56,443 bases of DNA from Geodermatophilus chilensis (GCF_002802985.1 NZ_NVPT01000009.1:1-56443); one strand, 5' to 3'; positions 43,860-52,221 are shown, counted from the first letter of the stretch. The notes: generated from the letters alone by a model not told the origin. Numbers and translations: made by a program.

Positions 43860-45397
43860 CGGATCTCCTCACTCACCTGGGCGCGGGCGTCCCGCCGGAT
43901 CTGCTGGAGCTGCTGGGCGACCTCGCGGGCGTCGCCCTCGGGGATGTGCGCGGATTGCCGGTCCGGCCGGGCGAGGACCAGGTACAGCAGGCCGCTGCCC
44001 GCGACGACGGCCAGGCCGATCGCCACGATCCAGCGGTCGAGGAAGGTCTCGGTGCCGGGTGCGGGCTTGATCAGCAGGACGATCGCGAAGATCCCGTAGG
44101 CGAGGGCCAGGACGTTGACGACCAGGCCGGCCGAGCCGAGGTTCCACAGCCCGGCCGGGCGCCAGCCCATCAGCCGCTGCCGCAGCGCGGCGAGCACGAC
44201 CGCCTGGAAGGCGATGTAGATGCCGAGCACGGCGAACGCGGTGACCCGGGCGAGGCTGTCCGGCCGCCAGAAGACGAACAGGCAGATGAGCACCGGCACC
44301 ACGCAGACCACGAGGAGGGCGTTGGTGGGGACGGCGTGCCGCTCGGAGACGTGCGACAGCCAGCCGCTGGCCGGGAGCATGCGGTCGCGGGCGAAGGCGT
44401 AGAGCAGCCGGCTGCCGGCCGCCTGCAGCGAGAGCACGCAGGAGATGAACGCGACGACGGTGACGAGGAGGAAGACCTTCGACCCGGCGGTGCCCAGCGA
44501 GCTCTCCAGGATGGTCGGGATGGGGTCGACGTCCTCACCGGCGATGATCGCCTGGAGCTGCGCGTCCGGCGCGGCCAGCACGTACCCGGCGTAGGACAGG
44601 AAGCCCGAGACGCCGCCGACGAGGATGGTGAGGATCATCGCCTTGGGGATGCGGCGGGTCGGGTCGGCGACCTCCTCGGCGACGTCGCCGCACGCCTCGA
44701 AGCCGTAGAAGAGGAACAGGCCCGACAGCGCCGCGGCGAGGAACGTGCCCACGTATCCGCCGTCCCCGCCGGCGCCGAGGGTGTCGAAGAAGATGGAGAA
44801 CGGCTGCTCGCGGCGGAAGGTCAGCAGGAACAGGCCCAGCGCGATGACCCCGATCAGCTCGGCGGCCAGGCCGATCTTGGCGATGCGCGCCAGGGTCCGC
44901 GTGCCGCTGTAGTTGATGACGAAGGCCAGCACCAGCAGCCCGACGGCGGTCAGCAGAACGACGCCCGGGGTGGCCGCCACGCCGAACAGCGCGGCGACGA
45001 AGCCGCCGCCGAACTCGGCGACCGCGGTGACGGTCACGATGATCGCCCAGATGTAGACCCAGGAGACGATCCAGGCGTAGCGCCGGTTCCACAGCCGCCG
45101 GGTCCACGGGTAGATGCCACCGGCCAGCGGGTACTGCGAGACCACCTCGCCGAAGACCAGCGAGACCAGCAGCTGCCCGACGCCGACGATGACGATCCAC
45201 CAGATCGCCGGCGGGCCCCCGATGGACAGGCTGTAGGCGAACAGCGAGTACACGCCCACCAGCGGCGACAGGTACGTGAAGCCCAGGGCCATGTTGGCCC
45301 ACAGGCCCATGCTGCGGTCGAACTCGCCGGTGTACCCCAGCGCGGCGAGCTGGGCGTCGTCGGCGGTCTGGCCGCCGTGTGCTCCGGGTGGTGTCAC
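43856..45397 (-). CDS. APC-family permease, amino acid/choline/GABA (ACT) type
   Basis: A membrane protein of 513 residues from GTG 45397 (GAGGAG 5 nt upstream). The segment GLWANMALGFTYLSPLVGVYSLFAYSL (core GFTYLSPLVGVYSLF), then FGEVVSQYPLAGGIYPWTRR and FYGFEACGDVAEEVADPTRRIP-like loop (core GFEACGDVAEEV) fit the ACT group that includes fungal GABA and choline permeases. About 12 segments. The promoter is in the 156-bp gap to the Cache gene and carries the shared AAAACCTATRGA motif. Cargo is likely an amine or amino acid, consistent with an aminoaldehyde dehydrogenase in the linked unit. Confidence 0.89.
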   Translation of the reverse strand: MTPPGAHGGQTADDAQLAALGYTGEFDRSMGLWANMALGFTYLSPLVGVYSLFAYSLSIGGPPAIWWIVIVGVGQLLVSLVFGEVVSQYPLAGGIYPWTRRLWNRRYAWIVSWVYIWAIIVTVTAVAEFGGGFVAALFGVAATPGVVLLTAVGLLVLAFVINYSGTRTLARIAKIGLAAELIGVIALGLFLLTFRREQPFSIFFDTLGAGGDGGYVGTFLAAALSGLFLFYGFEACGDVAEEVADPTRRIPKAMILTILVGGVSGFLSYAGYVLAAPDAQLQAIIAGEDVDPIPTILESSLGTAGSKVFLLVTVVAFISCVLSLQAAGSRLLYAFARDRMLPASGWLSHVSERHAVPTNALLVVCVVPVLICLFVFWRPDSLARVTAFAVLGIYIAFQAVVLAALRQRLMGWRPAGLWNLGSAGLVVNVLALAYGIFAIVLLIKPAPGTETFLDRWIVAIGLAVVAGSGLLYLVLARPDRQSAHIPEGDAREVAQQLQQIRRDARAQVSEEIR

Positions 45398-45466
45398 CGG
45401 GTCTCCTCGGCTCGGTGGAGGGGATCCCGACGGTCGTCGGTGTGCCCCAGGCCACAAGGTCGGCCG

Positions 45467-45482
45467 AAAACCTATAGAGCCA
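45467..45482. promoter_or_regulatory. Putative GntR operator at the permease-LLM promoter
   Basis: AAAACCTATAGAGCCA (45467-45482) overlaps a minus-strand -10 (TATAGG). A near copy, AAAACCTATGGAATCA, occurs on the minus strand at 47126-47111 before the GntR and Fe-S genes. Confidence 0.5.
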
Positions 45483-45553
45483 GAGTTTATCGGACAAGAC
45501 GCCCGGCGTTGCCTTTCGGTCTCGATCGCGTTTCGGGTCCGCCGGGCGGGCGG

Positions 45554-46273
45554 TCAGCCGGCGAGCAGGCGCCCGTCGCGGACGAGCAGCAGCCGCCAGG
45601 GCACGCCCGGGACCGGCGTCCCCTGCTCCGGCAGGCCGGCGTCCGCCGGCAGCAGGCTGCCGACGAGGAACCGCGGCGCGGTGGAGAGGACGACCCGCCC
45701 CTCGTCGTTGAGCAGGACGAAGGGCGTCGAGAGCCGCCCGAGGGCCCGCAGCAGGTGGGTCTCGAAGCGGCGCACCGGGACGTCGGCGCCGGCCACGCCG
45801 ACGAAACCGCTCCCGGCCACCACGGGTTCGGTCAGCGTCAGCACGTAGCGCCCGGTGCCGTGGACGTCGACGTGGGGGCCGAAGGCGTGCCGCCGTCCGG
45901 TCCGGCGCGGGACGTCGTACCACTCGGCGACCGTGTAGTCGTAGTAGCCCAGGCTCGTCGGCCGCAGGTCCGGCTCGAGGGTGTGCAGCTTCCCGCCGTC
46001 CGGGTCCACCTGCCACCACTCGAGCCGCAGCGGCAGACCCTCCTCGGGGCGCGGCGCCACGACCAGCCCCAGCCCGACGGCGAGCTGACCCGGGGCGCGC
46101 AGCAGCTCCTGCACGCCGTCCGGCAGGACCCACCGCCCGGCCCGCAGCCCCTCGCGCTCGACCGAGCGCAGCGTGGCCTCGTGCACCCGGGCGACGGTGA
46201 CGAACACCTGCTCGACGAGGTCGGACACCGCGGCGGCGACCCGCGCGACCTCGGCGGCGTCGGACCGGCTCAC
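45554..46273 (-). CDS. Soluble Cache-like sensor domain protein
   Basis: A protein of 239 residues from GTG 46273, which overlaps the GntR stop (GTGA). The central region LGYYDYTVAEWYDVPRRTG, PHVDVHGTGRYVLTLTEPVV and GFVGVAGADVPVRRFE follows the Cache/PDC ligand-binding pattern (aromatic-rich strand, then Val-Gly-Val-Ala-Gly-Ala-Asp-Val). There is no signal peptide or membrane segment, unlike normal chemoreceptor Cache domains, so it acts in the cytoplasm. Tight overlap with the GntR gene suggests that it helps the regulator sense the permease cargo; this is inference. No enzyme motif is seen. Confidence 0.75.
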   Translation of the reverse strand: MSRSDAAEVARVAAAVSDLVEQVFVTVARVHEATLRSVEREGLRAGRWVLPDGVQELLRAPGQLAVGLGLVVAPRPEEGLPLRLEWWQVDPDGGKLHTLEPDLRPTSLGYYDYTVAEWYDVPRRTGRRHAFGPHVDVHGTGRYVLTLTEPVVAGSGFVGVAGADVPVRRFETHLLRALGRLSTPFVLLNDEGRVVLSTAPRFLVGSLLPADAGLPEQGTPVPGVPWRLLLVRDGRLLAG

Positions 46274-47049
46274 GACACCTCCCGGTGCACGGCGGCCGAG
46301 CCCGCGCCGCCCAGGCGCTGCAGCCGCAGCTCGATCGCCCACAGCGTGCGGGTCTCGATGTGCGCCTCGGTGAGGGCCCGCGCCCGGGCGGCGTCACGGT
46401 CCTCGATCGCGTCGATGACGGCCCGGTGGCCGGCCACGATGACGTCGAGCAGCCCGGGGGCGTGCGCCGGCGGCCACGGCAGCTGGCCCAACTCCAGGTG
46501 CAGGTCCATCTCCTGCATCGTCAGCCGCACCGACTGGGCGCAGGCGGCCAGCTCGATGTAGTACCGGCCGTCGGTGCGGCGCTGGCCGGTGACCGACCCG
46601 GCCGAGGCCAGCCGGTCGACGATGTCGCGCAAGCGGGCGATCTCCGTCCGGGAGGCGCGCGACGCCGCGAGGCGGGCCGCGGCCGCCGCGGCCGCGCTGT
46701 GGACGTCGCCGAGCTCGCGGAGGTCCGTGGTCCCCAGCTCGGCGAGGCGGGCGTCGGCGAGCTCGGAGAGGACGTCGTCCCGCGAGCGCACGAAGCTGCC
46801 CCCGCCGCGGCCCCGGCGGGTCTCGACCAGACCCAGCTTGCGCAGCTCGGCCAGCGCCTCCCGCAGGGTCACCGTCGAGACCTTGAGCATGGTGGCCAGG
46901 TCGCTCTCCGTGGGCAGCTGCTCGCCGTCGGCCAGGAGGCCCAGGGCGATGGCGCTGCCGACGCGGCGGACGACGGCCTCGCTGCGCAGCGCGCCGTCGT
47001 CCAGCGGAGCGAAGACGGCACGCCGCGCGTCACCGCTGAGCAGTCGCAC
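46270..47049 (-). CDS. GntR-family regulator (FadR/FCD subfamily)
   Basis: A protein of 259 residues from GTG 47049, chosen for GGAGG at 5-nt spacing; GTG 47076 is in frame but lacks a site. The winged helix contains ESDLATMLKVSTVTLREALAELRKLGLVETRRGRGGGSFV in order (core DLATMLKVSTVTLREAL). An FCD-like all-helical domain follows, ending with VIVAGHRAVIDAIEDRD and the second His in TEAHIETRTLW. Divergent from the Fe-S/FAD oxidase unit across 126 bp and overlapped with the Cache gene. It probably governs both units through the motif at 47111 and 45467. Confidence 0.9.
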   Translation of the reverse strand: MRLLSGDARRAVFAPLDDGALRSEAVVRRVGSAIALGLLADGEQLPTESDLATMLKVSTVTLREALAELRKLGLVETRRGRGGGSFVRSRDDVLSELADARLAELGTTDLRELGDVHSAAAAAAARLAASRASRTEIARLRDIVDRLASAGSVTGQRRTDGRYYIELAACAQSVRLTMQEMDLHLELGQLPWPPAHAPGLLDVIVAGHRAVIDAIEDRDAARARALTEAHIETRTLWAIELRLQRLGGAGSAAVHREVS

Positions 47050-47103
47050 GCTCGCCTCCTGGAACCGGGTGACCACGAGTGTGACACCCGAGCAACCGGG
47101 GCT

Positions 47104-47138
47104 TAACCGTTGATTCCATAGGTTTTACCGGTTAGCGT
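47104..47138 (+). promoter_or_regulatory. Promoter with inverted repeat and shared GntR motif before the Fe-S unit
   Basis: -35 TTGATT (47110-47115), 17-bp spacer, -10 TAGCGT (47133-47138). TGATTCCATAGGTTTT (47111-47126) is the reverse complement of the motif at 45467. Arms TAACCG (47104-47109) and CGGTTA (47129-47134) frame it. Confidence 0.5.
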
Positions 47139-47175
47139 GACGCCACCCCAGCCCCCCTGTGACGAGGAGCACGCA

Positions 47176-48672
47176 GTGACACAGGTCCAGCCCGAGCGGG
47201 CGCCGGGGGCCGACGCCCTCTCCGAGCCGTTCACCCCGGGCGCCCCGTCGAACCCACCGGAGCTCGCGGACTACCCGGAGACGCTCGCCGGCCCGGTCCC
47301 CCCGCCGCGCAACGACCCCAAGACCGCCGCGTTCGTCGAGCAGTGGCGCAACACCTCGTACAACTGCTTCTCCTCGGGCCACAAGTTCTGCCGTGAGGTC
47401 TGCCCGGTCACCCAGGTGGAGCGCAACGAGTCGTGGACCCCCACGGCCTTCCACGCCAACGTCGTGGCCATGGAGCGCGGCGAGCTGGACATCGCCGACA
47501 TCGCCGCCGACTACGTCAACTGCACCCAGTGCGGTGCCTGCGAGCTGCGCTGTCCGAACACGCTGTTCACCGGCGACTTCTACCGCTTCCGCACCCGCAC
47601 GGTCGACGTCGTGAAGGCCGTGCGCTCCCTGGCCGTCGAGAGCGGCGTGCACCAGCCGAACTGGCAGATCTGGAACGAGCGCACCGACCTGCGCACCCAC
47701 GAGCCCGTCCTCGGCGAGACCCCGGTCAGCCAGGAGAAGGTGCGCGACTGGGCCGAGGGCCTCGACATCCCCATCGGCGGCGAGACGATCCTGTTCGTCG
47801 ACTGCGAGGCCGCCTTCTACCGGACGTCGGTGCCGCGCGCGGTGGCGCAGATGCTGCAGATGGCCGGCTACGAGTTCGGGCTCATGGGCGAGCAGTGGTG
47901 CTGCGGCGGGCCGGCGGCCGAGATGGGCTACGTCGACCAGGCCAAGCGCTTCGCCCGACACAACCTGGACAACTGGCGGGCCACGGGCACCAAGCGGGTG
48001 CTGGTGCTCGACCCGCACGACTACATCAGCTTCACCGAGGACTACCCGAAGTACTTCGGCGAGGAGTACGACATCGAGGTCGTCCTCGTCATCGAGGTGC
48101 TGGCCCAGCTGCTGCGCGAGGGCCGGCTGACCCCGTCGGTGCCGGTGGACCGGGCGATCACGTACCACGACCCGTGCCGGCTCAACAAGCGCAAGGGCAT
48201 CTGGCAGGAGCCGCGCGAGCTGCTGCGCGCCATCCCGGGGCTGCGCTTCGAGGACGTCGACCGGGTGACCCAGTGGTCCTACTGCTCCGGCGGTGGCGGC
48301 GGGCTGCCGATCGAGAAGCCCGAGCTGACCGCGAAGATCAGCGCGATGCGGCTCGAGCGGGCCGCCGAGCTCGACGTCGACACGCTCGTCAGCGCCTGCC
48401 CGTGGTCGGAGCGGCCGCTGTCGGAGGCCGGCGACGCGGAGGACATCGACGTCGTCGACCTGCACGAGCTGTTCGCGCAGTCGCTCGGCATCACGGTCGG
48501 CGGCTCCCGCGGGGACGTCGGCGACCGCCGGCTCGCCCAGGAGCGCACCGGCGTCCCCGGTCGCGCGCGCCGGGCCCACGGCAGCTCGCGCGGCGGCTGT
48601 GGCGGCGGTGGGTGTGGCGGAGGCGGCGGATGCGGCTCCGGTTCCGGCGGCTGCGGGTGCGGAGGGCACTGA
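47176..48672 (+). CDS. Fe-S/CCG-domain oxidoreductase subunit with Gly/Cys-rich tail
   Basis: A protein of 498 residues from GTG 47176 (GAGGAG 6 nt upstream). The N-terminal ferredoxin-like part has CFSSGHKFCREVCP (Cys64, 72, 76; only three Cys) and CTQCGACELRCP (Cys116, 119, 122, 126). CCG-type motifs follow: WCCGGPAAEMGY, then HDPCRLNK with YCSGGGGGLP, where CS replaces the usual CC. The last about 28 residues are almost only Gly and Cys (five Cys), ending GCGCGGH. It should pass electrons from the adjacent FAD oxidase to the respiratory chain, as in GlcF or LutA-like systems. The tail is unusual and of unknown role. Confidence 0.88.
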   Translation: MTQVQPERAPGADALSEPFTPGAPSNPPELADYPETLAGPVPPPRNDPKTAAFVEQWRNTSYNCFSSGHKFCREVCPVTQVERNESWTPTAFHANVVAMERGELDIADIAADYVNCTQCGACELRCPNTLFTGDFYRFRTRTVDVVKAVRSLAVESGVHQPNWQIWNERTDLRTHEPVLGETPVSQEKVRDWAEGLDIPIGGETILFVDCEAAFYRTSVPRAVAQMLQMAGYEFGLMGEQWCCGGPAAEMGYVDQAKRFARHNLDNWRATGTKRVLVLDPHDYISFTEDYPKYFGEEYDIEVVLVIEVLAQLLREGRLTPSVPVDRAITYHDPCRLNKRKGIWQEPRELLRAIPGLRFEDVDRVTQWSYCSGGGGGLPIEKPELTAKISAMRLERAAELDVDTLVSACPWSERPLSEAGDAEDIDVVDLHELFAQSLGITVGGSRGDVGDRRLAQERTGVPGRARRAHGSSRGGCGGGGCGGGGGCGSGSGGCGCGGH

Positions 48673-48674
48673 CC

Positions 48675-50252
48675 ATGACGATGACCGAACCGACCACGAC
48701 CGGACCGATCGGCACCGCGCCGTTCACGCGGGAGCCGCTGGGTGACGCCGAGCTGGCGACCCTGGTCGCGGCGCTGCGCCGCGTGCTCGCCGACGACCAG
48801 GTCCTGCTGGCGAAGACCGACCGCTACAACCGGGCCCGGGTGCCCGCACCGTTCCCCGTGCACCGCTGGTCCGAGCGCGTGCCGGACGTCGTGGTGCTGC
48901 CGACGTTCACCGAGCAGGTGGCCGCCGTCGTGAAGATCGCCAACGACCTGCGGATCCCGGTGGTCCCCCGCGACGGCGGCACCGGGCTCACCGACGGCGC
49001 CGTCCCGATGCGCCGGGGCATCGTCGTCGACGTCAAGCGGATGACCCAGATCCACGAGCTGGACCTGGTCAACCGCACCGTCACGGTGGGCACCGGCATC
49101 AGCATGCTCAAGCTCAACGAGCGGCTGGCCCAGCACGGGCTGTTCTACCCGGACGACCCGGCGTCCTACCCGTGCTCGCTGGTCGGCGGGCGGATCGGCA
49201 CCAGCGGCTGGTCGCTGATCGGCTCCCGCTACGGGCACACCCGCGACCTGGTGCTCAGCTTCGACCACGTGCTGCCCACCGGCGACGTGCTCCACGTCGG
49301 CGACGGCATCGGGCAGAAGATCAGCAAGAGCTCGAGCGGCTACCAGCTCAAGCATCTGTTCATGGGCCACCAGGGCACGCTGGGCATCGCGACGACGGCG
49401 ACGCTCAAGCTCTTCCCCAAGCCCGAGGCCGAGCTCTCGCCGTTCTGGGCGTTCGACGACTACGACGACGCCTACGCCTGCGTCGGCGCGCTCGCCCGCG
49501 CCGGGGTCGCCACGTTCGCCGGGGCGGTGCTCTTCGACGAGCACAAGGTCGCCTACCTGCGCCGGGACGACGAGGCCTACATCCCGCAGCCCGCCGACGT
49601 CCGGGCGCTGGTGTGCTCGGTCATGTACGGCTACGAGGACGAGGTCCGCGCCGGCGGCAGGCGGCTGTTCCGGATCGCCAGGGAGCACGGCGCCCGGTAC
49701 CTCGGCGACGAGATCTCCGAGGGCGACTGGGCCGCGCGGCACGACCGGTACGCCACCCCGCTGCACGGTCGCACCAAGGACGGCCAGGTCATCCCGATGT
49801 CCTGGCACTGCGAGGACGCCGCGGTGAACTACTCGAACGTCCCCGCGGTCAGCCGCGCGTGGCACGAGATCATCGCCGACCTGCGCCGGAAGACCGACGT
49901 CTTCGACGACTGGGGGATGTTCGCCTACACCTCCGCCGCCACCGGCGTCGACTACCTCACCGAGATCGACGTCGGCATCTGGGAGCAGCGCCTCGACGAC
50001 GCCGCCTGGGCGGCCTGGGTGCAGGCGAAGCGGGACATCGCCGCGGTCGCGATCGCGCACGGCAGCTCGATGAGCGCCTGCCACGGCTCCTGCCGGGAGG
50101 GCGAGGTCGACCTCCTGCCCGACGAGCTCGGCCGGGGCTTCGACGTGATGCTCGACGTCAAGCGGGCGCTGGACCCGAACAACGTCATGAACCCCGGCAA
50201 GTACCTGCTCGACCGGGCCTACGGGAGGGACACGACCGATGAGAACCGATGA
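48675..50252 (+). CDS. FAD-binding oxidase (GlcD/D-lactate dehydrogenase-like)
   Basis: A protein of 525 residues from ATG 48675, 2 nt after the Fe-S gene; ATG 48681 is also possible. The PCMH FAD-binding domain contains VVPRDGGTGLTDGAVP and the segment PCSLVGGRIGTSGWSLIGSRYGHTRDLV (core GGRIGTSGWSLIGSRYG); the C-terminal oxidase domain ends HGSCREGEVDLL...LDPNNVMNPGKYL, the usual family end. These enzymes oxidise 2-hydroxy acids such as glycolate or D-lactate. The physiological substrate is unknown; with an aminoaldehyde dehydrogenase in the operon an amino- or hydroxy-acid is likely. Confidence 0.9.
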   Translation: MTMTEPTTTGPIGTAPFTREPLGDAELATLVAALRRVLADDQVLLAKTDRYNRARVPAPFPVHRWSERVPDVVVLPTFTEQVAAVVKIANDLRIPVVPRDGGTGLTDGAVPMRRGIVVDVKRMTQIHELDLVNRTVTVGTGISMLKLNERLAQHGLFYPDDPASYPCSLVGGRIGTSGWSLIGSRYGHTRDLVLSFDHVLPTGDVLHVGDGIGQKISKSSSGYQLKHLFMGHQGTLGIATTATLKLFPKPEAELSPFWAFDDYDDAYACVGALARAGVATFAGAVLFDEHKVAYLRRDDEAYIPQPADVRALVCSVMYGYEDEVRAGGRRLFRIAREHGARYLGDEISEGDWAARHDRYATPLHGRTKDGQVIPMSWHCEDAAVNYSNVPAVSRAWHEIIADLRRKTDVFDDWGMFAYTSAATGVDYLTEIDVGIWEQRLDDAAWAAWVQAKRDIAAVAIAHGSSMSACHGSCREGEVDLLPDELGRGFDVMLDVKRALDPNNVMNPGKYLLDRAYGRDTTDENR

Positions 50253-50562
50253 CCAGCCCACCGGCCCGGCGGCGACGGCGCCGTACCGGTTCGCGGAGCA
50301 GCACACCCCTCCGACGCCGCTGCGGGCCAGCGAGGTGGCGCAGACGACCTTCGAGCACGTCTACGAGGTCGACCCGCGCCTGATGCAGACCCACGTGCTC
50401 CAGCAGGTGTTCCCCAACTGGGACACGCTGCGGATCATGCGCAGCCGGCACGACCACCTCACGTGGATGCACCGGCACTTCGCGGAGAAGGTGGTGACCG
50501 GGTCGGAGCTCCTCGCGGAGGTCGAGGCAGAGGCACAGTCGAACGAGAGGGACCTCCCGTGA
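50239..50562 (+). CDS. Small uncharacterized protein in the FAD oxidase operon
   Basis: A protein of 107 residues from ATG 50239, overlapping the FAD oxidase gene by 14 nt and the aldehyde dehydrogenase start by 4 nt (GTGA). I do not recognise the family. The middle (FEHVYEVDPRLMQTHVLQQVF, core TFEHVYEVDPRLMQTHVL; then NWDTLRIMRSRHDHLTWMHRHFAEKV) is rich in His, Arg and aromatic residues, with no signal peptide or membrane span. The overlap on both sides means that it is made in step with the two enzymes and could be a small subunit or chaperone of the oxidase. Confidence 0.75.
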   Translation: MRTDDQPTGPAATAPYRFAEQHTPPTPLRASEVAQTTFEHVYEVDPRLMQTHVLQQVFPNWDTLRIMRSRHDHLTWMHRHFAEKVVTGSELLAEVEAEAQSNERDLP

Positions 50563-52004
50563 GCGAGAAGCTCGAGCTGCGCAACTTCGTCGGCGGGGAG
50601 CACGTCGACGCCACCGACGGCCGGCGGGCCGACCTGGTGGACCCGGCCACCGGGGAGGTGTTCGCCTCCGCGCCGGTGTCCTCGGCCGAGGACGTCGACC
50701 GCGCCTACACCGCCGCCGCGGGTGCCTTCCCCGGCTGGCGGGACGCCACCCCGTCGGAGCGCTCCCTGGCGCTGTTGCGCATCGCCGACGCGATCGAGGC
50801 ACACGCCGACGAGCTGGTGGCGCTGGAGAGCCGCAACACCGGCAAGCCGATCGGGCTGACCGCGAGCGAGGAGATCCCGCCGATGGTCGACCAGATCCGG
50901 TTCTTCGCCGGCGCCGCGCGCAACCTCGAGGGCAGGGCGGCCGCGGAGTACATGGCCGGGCACACGTCCTGGATCCGGCGCGAGCCGGTCGGCGTGATCG
51001 GCCAGGTGACGCCGTGGAACTACCCGATGATGATGGCGGTCTGGAAGTTCGCGCCGGCGATCGCGGCCGGCAACACCGTCGTCCTCAAGCCCAGCGACAC
51101 CACCCCGGCGACGACGCTGCGGATGGCGGAGCTGGCCGCCGAGTTCCTCCCGGCGGGCGTGCTCAACGTCGTCTGCGGCGACCGGGACACCGGCCGGGCG
51201 CTGGTGGAGCACCGCACTCCGCAGATGGTCTCGATCACCGGGTCGGTGCGGGCCGGCATGGCGGTGGCCGAGTCGGCCGCACGTGACGTCAAGCGGGTGC
51301 ACCTGGAGCTCGGCGGCAAGGCGCCGGTCGTCGTCTTCGACGACGCCGACCTCGAGGCCGCGGCCGAGGCCATCGCGGTCGCCGGCTACTTCAACGCCGG
51401 CCAGGACTGCACCGCCGCCACTCGGGTGCTGGCCGGGCCGGGCATCCACGACGACTTCGTCGCGGCGCTGACCGAGCAGGCGAGGAACACCCGGACGACG
51501 TACGAGGGCGGTGCCGGCGACGAGGACGCCCTCGTGCCGCCGGTGAACAACGCCAACCAGCTCGCGCACGTCACCGGGTTCCTCGACCGCGCGCCCGACC
51601 ACGCCGAGATCACCGCCGGTGGCCGCCGGCTGGGCGACCGCGGCTTCTTCGTCGAGCCGACCGTCGTGGCCGGCCTGCGGCAGGACGACGAGCTGGTGCA
51701 GAAGGAGGTCTTCGGCCCGGTCATCACCGTGCAGCGGTTCTCCGACGAGGAGCAGGCCCTGGCCTGGGCGAACGGGGTCGAGTACGGGCTGGCCTCCAGC
51801 GTGTGGACGAAGGACTTCGGCCGGGCGATGCGGATGAGCCGGGCGATGGACTTCGGCTGCGTCTGGATCAACACGCACATCCCGCTGGTCGCCGAGATGC
51901 CGCACGGCGGGTTCAAGCACTCGGGCTACGGCAAGGACCTGTCGATGTACGGGTTCGAGGACTACACCCGCGTCAAGCACGTCATGGCCAACCTCGACAG
52001 CTGA
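50559..52004 (+). CDS. Aldehyde dehydrogenase, aminobutyraldehyde/betaine aldehyde type
   Basis: A protein of 481 residues from GTG 50559 overlapping the previous stop. Catalytic Cys284 (NAGQDCTAATR), Glu250 (HLELGGKAP) and Asn154 (PWNYP) are present. The YFNAGQDCTAATRVLA and KRVHLELGGKAPVVVFDDADLE segments (cores given) closely follow E. coli PatD, the 4-aminobutyraldehyde dehydrogenase. It oxidises an aldehyde with NAD(P) to the acid, for example aminobutyraldehyde to GABA. Last gene of the rightward unit; a bidirectional hairpin follows. The GABA formed could feed gabT at 39756. Confidence 0.9.
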   Translation: MSEKLELRNFVGGEHVDATDGRRADLVDPATGEVFASAPVSSAEDVDRAYTAAAGAFPGWRDATPSERSLALLRIADAIEAHADELVALESRNTGKPIGLTASEEIPPMVDQIRFFAGAARNLEGRAAAEYMAGHTSWIRREPVGVIGQVTPWNYPMMMAVWKFAPAIAAGNTVVLKPSDTTPATTLRMAELAAEFLPAGVLNVVCGDRDTGRALVEHRTPQMVSITGSVRAGMAVAESAARDVKRVHLELGGKAPVVVFDDADLEAAAEAIAVAGYFNAGQDCTAATRVLAGPGIHDDFVAALTEQARNTRTTYEGGAGDEDALVPPVNNANQLAHVTGFLDRAPDHAEITAGGRRLGDRGFFVEPTVVAGLRQDDELVQKEVFGPVITVQRFSDEEQALAWANGVEYGLASSVWTKDFGRAMRMSRAMDFGCVWINTHIPLVAEMPHGGFKHSGYGKDLSMYGFEDYTRVKHVMANLDS

Positions 52005-52042
52005 GCGGTCATCGACGTCCACCTCGACGTGCACGAGTCGAC

Positions 52043-52102
52043 CATGGGGTTGTTGTCGGCGACATGCGGGGCCACGCCGCACGAGCTGGCGACAACCCCA
52101 TG
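52043..52102. repeat. Interrupted inverted repeat between the two aldehyde dehydrogenases
   Basis: CATGGGGTTGT (52043-52053) and ACAACCCCATG (52092-52102) are 11-bp exact inverted arms 38 bp apart. It resembles a palindromic intergenic element; no second copy was found in this window. Confidence 0.5.
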
Positions 52103-52134
52103 ACCAACGCCGGTCGAGGGACGACGGAGCAAGA

Positions 52135-52167
52135 CGAGGCCTCGGTCCGATCAGGACCGGGGCCTCG
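52135..52167. terminator. Bidirectional hairpin between the two aldehyde dehydrogenase genes
   Basis: CGAGGCC-T-CGGTCC (52135-52148) pairs with GGACCG-G-GGCCTCG (52154-52167), 13 pairs plus one T-G wobble, 5-nt loop. Confidence 0.75.
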
Positions 52168-52221
52168 CTGCGTCCCGGCCGCTCCGAGGTCGTCAGGGGC
52201 GGCCGGGGGACCTGCGGCGTC

